A DNA stretch of 15,954 bases from JBFLYZ01 sp040756415 (GTDB lineage Bacteria; Bacteroidota; Bacteroidia; JADZBD01): the NCBI GenBank assembly GCA_040756415.1, contig JBFLYZ010000076.1, positions 1-15,954 on the forward strand. Reading direction: 5' to 3'. Shown one piece after another: positions 14,329 to 15,954 of the stretch (positions are counted from its first letter, which is position 1; every line of letters starts with the position of its first letter). The notes under the pieces were generated by a model. That model worked only from the letters and a program-made list of their open reading frames with translations, had not been told where the DNA came from and did no database searches. Both the position numbers and the translations under genes were made by a program.

Positions 14329-15141
14329 TTATTTTTTTCTCTTCATAAAATATCCTTTCAACGCAGCACGCCTGATGTTGATGCGCTCGGGCGTTTCAAA
14401 ATCAAAGAGCAGGTCATAGCTGCCTGACAAACAATTCAACAATTTCTTTTCGCTCAGTATACGGCAGGGGTAGCTGGCCTCATAGATGCGCCTGGGCACC
14501 CGCTGAACAGTGATACGGTCATCCCCTTGCGTGAAAACAGGAGTCCGGTCGATAAAAACATGGCCGATACCCCGTGAAAGCGTTTGGTCAAGGAAAAGGT
14601 ACGGGCTTTCCAGGTACTGCAGAACGGAAGCGAACAGTATCAGGTCAATCCTGTGTTCTTTCATGCAGCTTTCTATGGTATGGAAAAAACGAAGATGCTC
14701 ATCGGCAAAGGTCCTCTTCCCTTCCTCCACAAAGTGGGGCTGCTCTACCACACACCAGTTGAACTCTTGCAGGTCCCTGAAAAAACCCCTGTTCTGGTAG
14801 TAACTGCTGCCCAGCGATCCGCCAAAATCCAGCACGTTCAGCCTTCCCTTGTTCTCCAGCGCTATCAGGCTGAGGGCGGAAAGCAGCGGGAAAGAGTATT
14901 GAATCCTGTCAAAAAGAACCGAATCCTTCTCGTATGCGGCCTCGCCTGATCTTACCTTGAGCGAAGCTTCCTTCACCTTCGACAGGATGACCTTGCTGTC
15001 GTAGCCCGAGCATTTCTCCTTCGCCTCGCCCCAGGTGGCATAATTACCCCTCCACCCGTAGAAAAAACCGCTGAGGTAATTCAGCAGCAAGGGAGGCATG
15101 AGTTCTTTTAGCGCGGCACGTTTCATTTTACATTCACTCAC
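14329..15141 (-). CDS. TIGR04325-type putative methyltransferase
   Basis: The 270-residue protein matches the family found in surface-polysaccharide loci. Near the N-terminus it reads FYGWRGNYATWGEA (27-40), then SGYDSK (45-50), AAYEKDSVLF (68-77), and the SAM-like loop NVLDFGGSLGSSYYQ (102-116), followed by WCVVEQPHFVEEGK (129-142). Loop residues ILFASVLQYL (168-177) and FIDRTPVF (196-203) fit motifs of SAM methyltransferases. The substrate is unknown; a sugar of the repeat unit is expected. The start is a GTG at 15141 that overlaps the preceding TGA by 4 nt, in keeping with the operon's other junctions; an ATG at 15126 would shorten it by five residues. Confidence 0.85.
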   Translation of the reverse strand: MSECKMKRAALKELMPPLLLNYLSGFFYGWRGNYATWGEAKEKCSGYDSKVILSKVKEASLKVRSGEAAYEKDSVLFDRIQYSFPLLSALSLIALENKGRLNVLDFGGSLGSSYYQNRGFFRDLQEFNWCVVEQPHFVEEGKRTFADEHLRFFHTIESCMKEHRIDLILFASVLQYLESPYLFLDQTLSRGIGHVFIDRTPVFTQGDDRITVQRVPRRIYEASYPCRILSEKKLLNCLSGSYDLLFDFETPERINIRRAALKGYFMKRKK

Positions 15142-15863
15142 TTATTTATTTTCAGCAGGTACACGCTTCCAAAATACAGGTCCTGGTTGCCGGGTAGAAC
15201 ATAAGAGATCAGCCCCAGCAGGTTGTTCAAAAAGCTCAGCGGAACGATCAGGGTCCAGGCCAACAGGCCCGGCAGGTACTTCTTAAGAACAGTATAGATA
15301 TAACTGTTGATCAGCAAAAAGATCAGCCTGGCATCGGTAAGGTATTTTTTACTGCGTATGACCTCAAACCCGTGTTTCTCGAGCAGGTGCCTCAGCCCGA
15401 AGGAGGAATAGCGCGCGTAATCATAGGGCTGCTCGTGCTCGCCCCACATAAAAGGCACGGTGATGAGGCAGTATCCGCCCGGCTTTACCACGGTACGGAT
15501 CTGGTCCAGGAACGTATCCGGGTTAAACACGTGCTCCAGCACCTCAAAGAACACCAGCGAATCAAAGGTGTTTTCCCCGAAAGGGAAGCGCTGTCCGTCA
15601 TAGAAAACATCGATCTGTTCCAGCTTGTGGCTATGGCCGGATTGCTCGACATCCAAACCGATATATTCAGTCGCATTCCTGAAAAGATGCAAATACGGCT
15701 TGCTTCCACATCCCACGTCCAGGGTCTTACCCCTGACGTATCCTGAAAAACGCTTTACGTTGATATACATCGCGCTTCTTCCCAAAAAAAACGGATTGAT
15801 AAAAAAACCCAATAATCCCGGACGAAAAAACTGCTGCAGCAGGTAGGCCTTTATTTTTAGCAT
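15138..15863 (-). CDS. Class I SAM-dependent methyltransferase (Methyltransf_11-like) with hydrophobic tail
   Basis: The 241-residue protein has SAM motif I KTLDVGCGSKPY (46-57), motif II YIGLDVE (67-73), FDSLVFFEVLEHV (100-112) and VVKPGGYCLITVPF (125-138). The EVLEHV and PGGY signatures are typical of sugar and lipid methyltransferases. Residues 180-224 are strongly hydrophobic (LIFLLINSYIYTVL, LLAWTLIVPLSFLNNLLGLISYVL) and may insert into or lie on the membrane, placing it by a lipid-linked substrate. It is the first complete gene of the operon inside the window. The ATG at 15863 follows AAGGA with no spacer, so a Shine-Dalgarno role is unlikely. Confidence 0.88.
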   Translation of the reverse strand: MLKIKAYLLQQFFRPGLLGFFINPFFLGRSAMYINVKRFSGYVRGKTLDVGCGSKPYLHLFRNATEYIGLDVEQSGHSHKLEQIDVFYDGQRFPFGENTFDSLVFFEVLEHVFNPDTFLDQIRTVVKPGGYCLITVPFMWGEHEQPYDYARYSSFGLRHLLEKHGFEVIRSKKYLTDARLIFLLINSYIYTVLKKYLPGLLAWTLIVPLSFLNNLLGLISYVLPGNQDLYFGSVYLLKINK

Positions 15864-15887
15864 TCCTTAGTGATGTCAGTGCGGTCC

Positions 15888-15954
15888 CTATTCGGTTTTC
15901 GTTGTTGAAGTTAAAGAAAATTTATGTTTCAGGGACAGGAAGTAACTTTCCACG
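15888..15954 (-). CDS. Possible C-terminus of an upstream gene (partial)
   Basis: One minus-strand frame is open from the right window edge to a TAG at 15890-15888 and encodes 21 residues, VESYFLSLKHKFSLTSTTKTE, with a basic, Ser/Thr-rich end. The other two minus frames are closed by stops after 7 and 10 residues. It lies 24 nt before the methyltransferase start, a spacing consistent with a further operon gene beyond the window. It is too short to assign a family, and a chance open frame is possible. Confidence 0.3.
   Translation of the reverse strand, partial: VESYFLSLKHKFSLTSTTKTE

Noticed and set aside
1..15954. CRISPR arrays, tRNA or rRNA genes, insertion sequences
   Set aside because: No regularly spaced direct repeats, tRNA cloverleaf, rRNA-like sequence or transposase was seen on either strand.

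Overview
The window looks like a chromosomal segment of a member of the Bacteroidota, most likely a moderate-GC Chitinophagales- or Sphingobacteriales-like organism. This rests on promoter elements of the Bacteroidota type (TAnnTTTG with an upstream TTG at 19 bp spacing), the absence of Shine-Dalgarno sequences before most starts, and a gene set typical of the phylum (tandem two-domain UspA proteins, a small PglC-like phosphoglycosyl transferase, a lipoprotein ending in the sequence QGAPNN). The exact genus cannot be read from the sequence.

Region 1 (1-2936, minus strand) is a stress and protein-quality block. Two abutting universal stress proteins are followed by the N-degron adaptor ClpS and an M48 zinc-protease lipoprotein whose stop codon is cut by the left window edge. 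A well-formed promoter at 2975-3004 drives the UspA pair, and a 20-bp interrupted palindrome fills its spacer. A second, weaker -7 box precedes clpS.

Region 2 (3083-4861, plus strand) holds two housekeeping-type genes: a uridine-phosphorylase-like nucleoside phosphorylase and a SirB1/transglutaminase-like protein that lacks the catalytic cysteine. The second has a -7 box so close to its ATG that a near-leaderless transcript is likely. It ends with stop codons that interlock with those of the convergent polysaccharide operon.

Region 3 (4858-15863, minus strand, probably starting beyond the right edge) is a tightly packed cell-surface polysaccharide (O-antigen, capsule or exopolysaccharide) operon of twelve complete genes. 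Most junctions are 4- to 8-nt overlaps or gaps of under 20 nt. Read in transcription order it encodes a class I methyltransferase; a TIGR04325-type methyltransferase; a FdtA/QdtA-type dTDP-keto-sugar isomerase; a FdtB/QdtB-type aminotransferase; a GT-A glycosyltransferase; a GT4 glycosyltransferase; a small cytochrome-c-like lipoprotein; a Rossmann flavoprotein distantly like UDP-galactopyranose mutase; another methyltransferase; a left-handed-beta-helix acetyltransferase; a Wzy/WaaL-type membrane protein; a second DegT aminotransferase; and a PglC-type initiating phosphoglycosyl transferase.

Together these genes could make and assemble a repeat unit containing at least two different amino sugars, one of them a dTDP-3-amino-3,6-dideoxyhexose, decorated by methylation and acetylation. 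Absent from the window are a Wzx flippase, the RmlA/RmlB enzymes that supply the dTDP-4-keto-6-deoxyglucose precursor, and export genes; they must lie upstream or elsewhere. The oddest element is the pair at 9202-10664: a haem-lipoprotein-like protein with CX7CH spacing, translationally coupled to a flavoprotein with a degenerate dinucleotide-binding loop.
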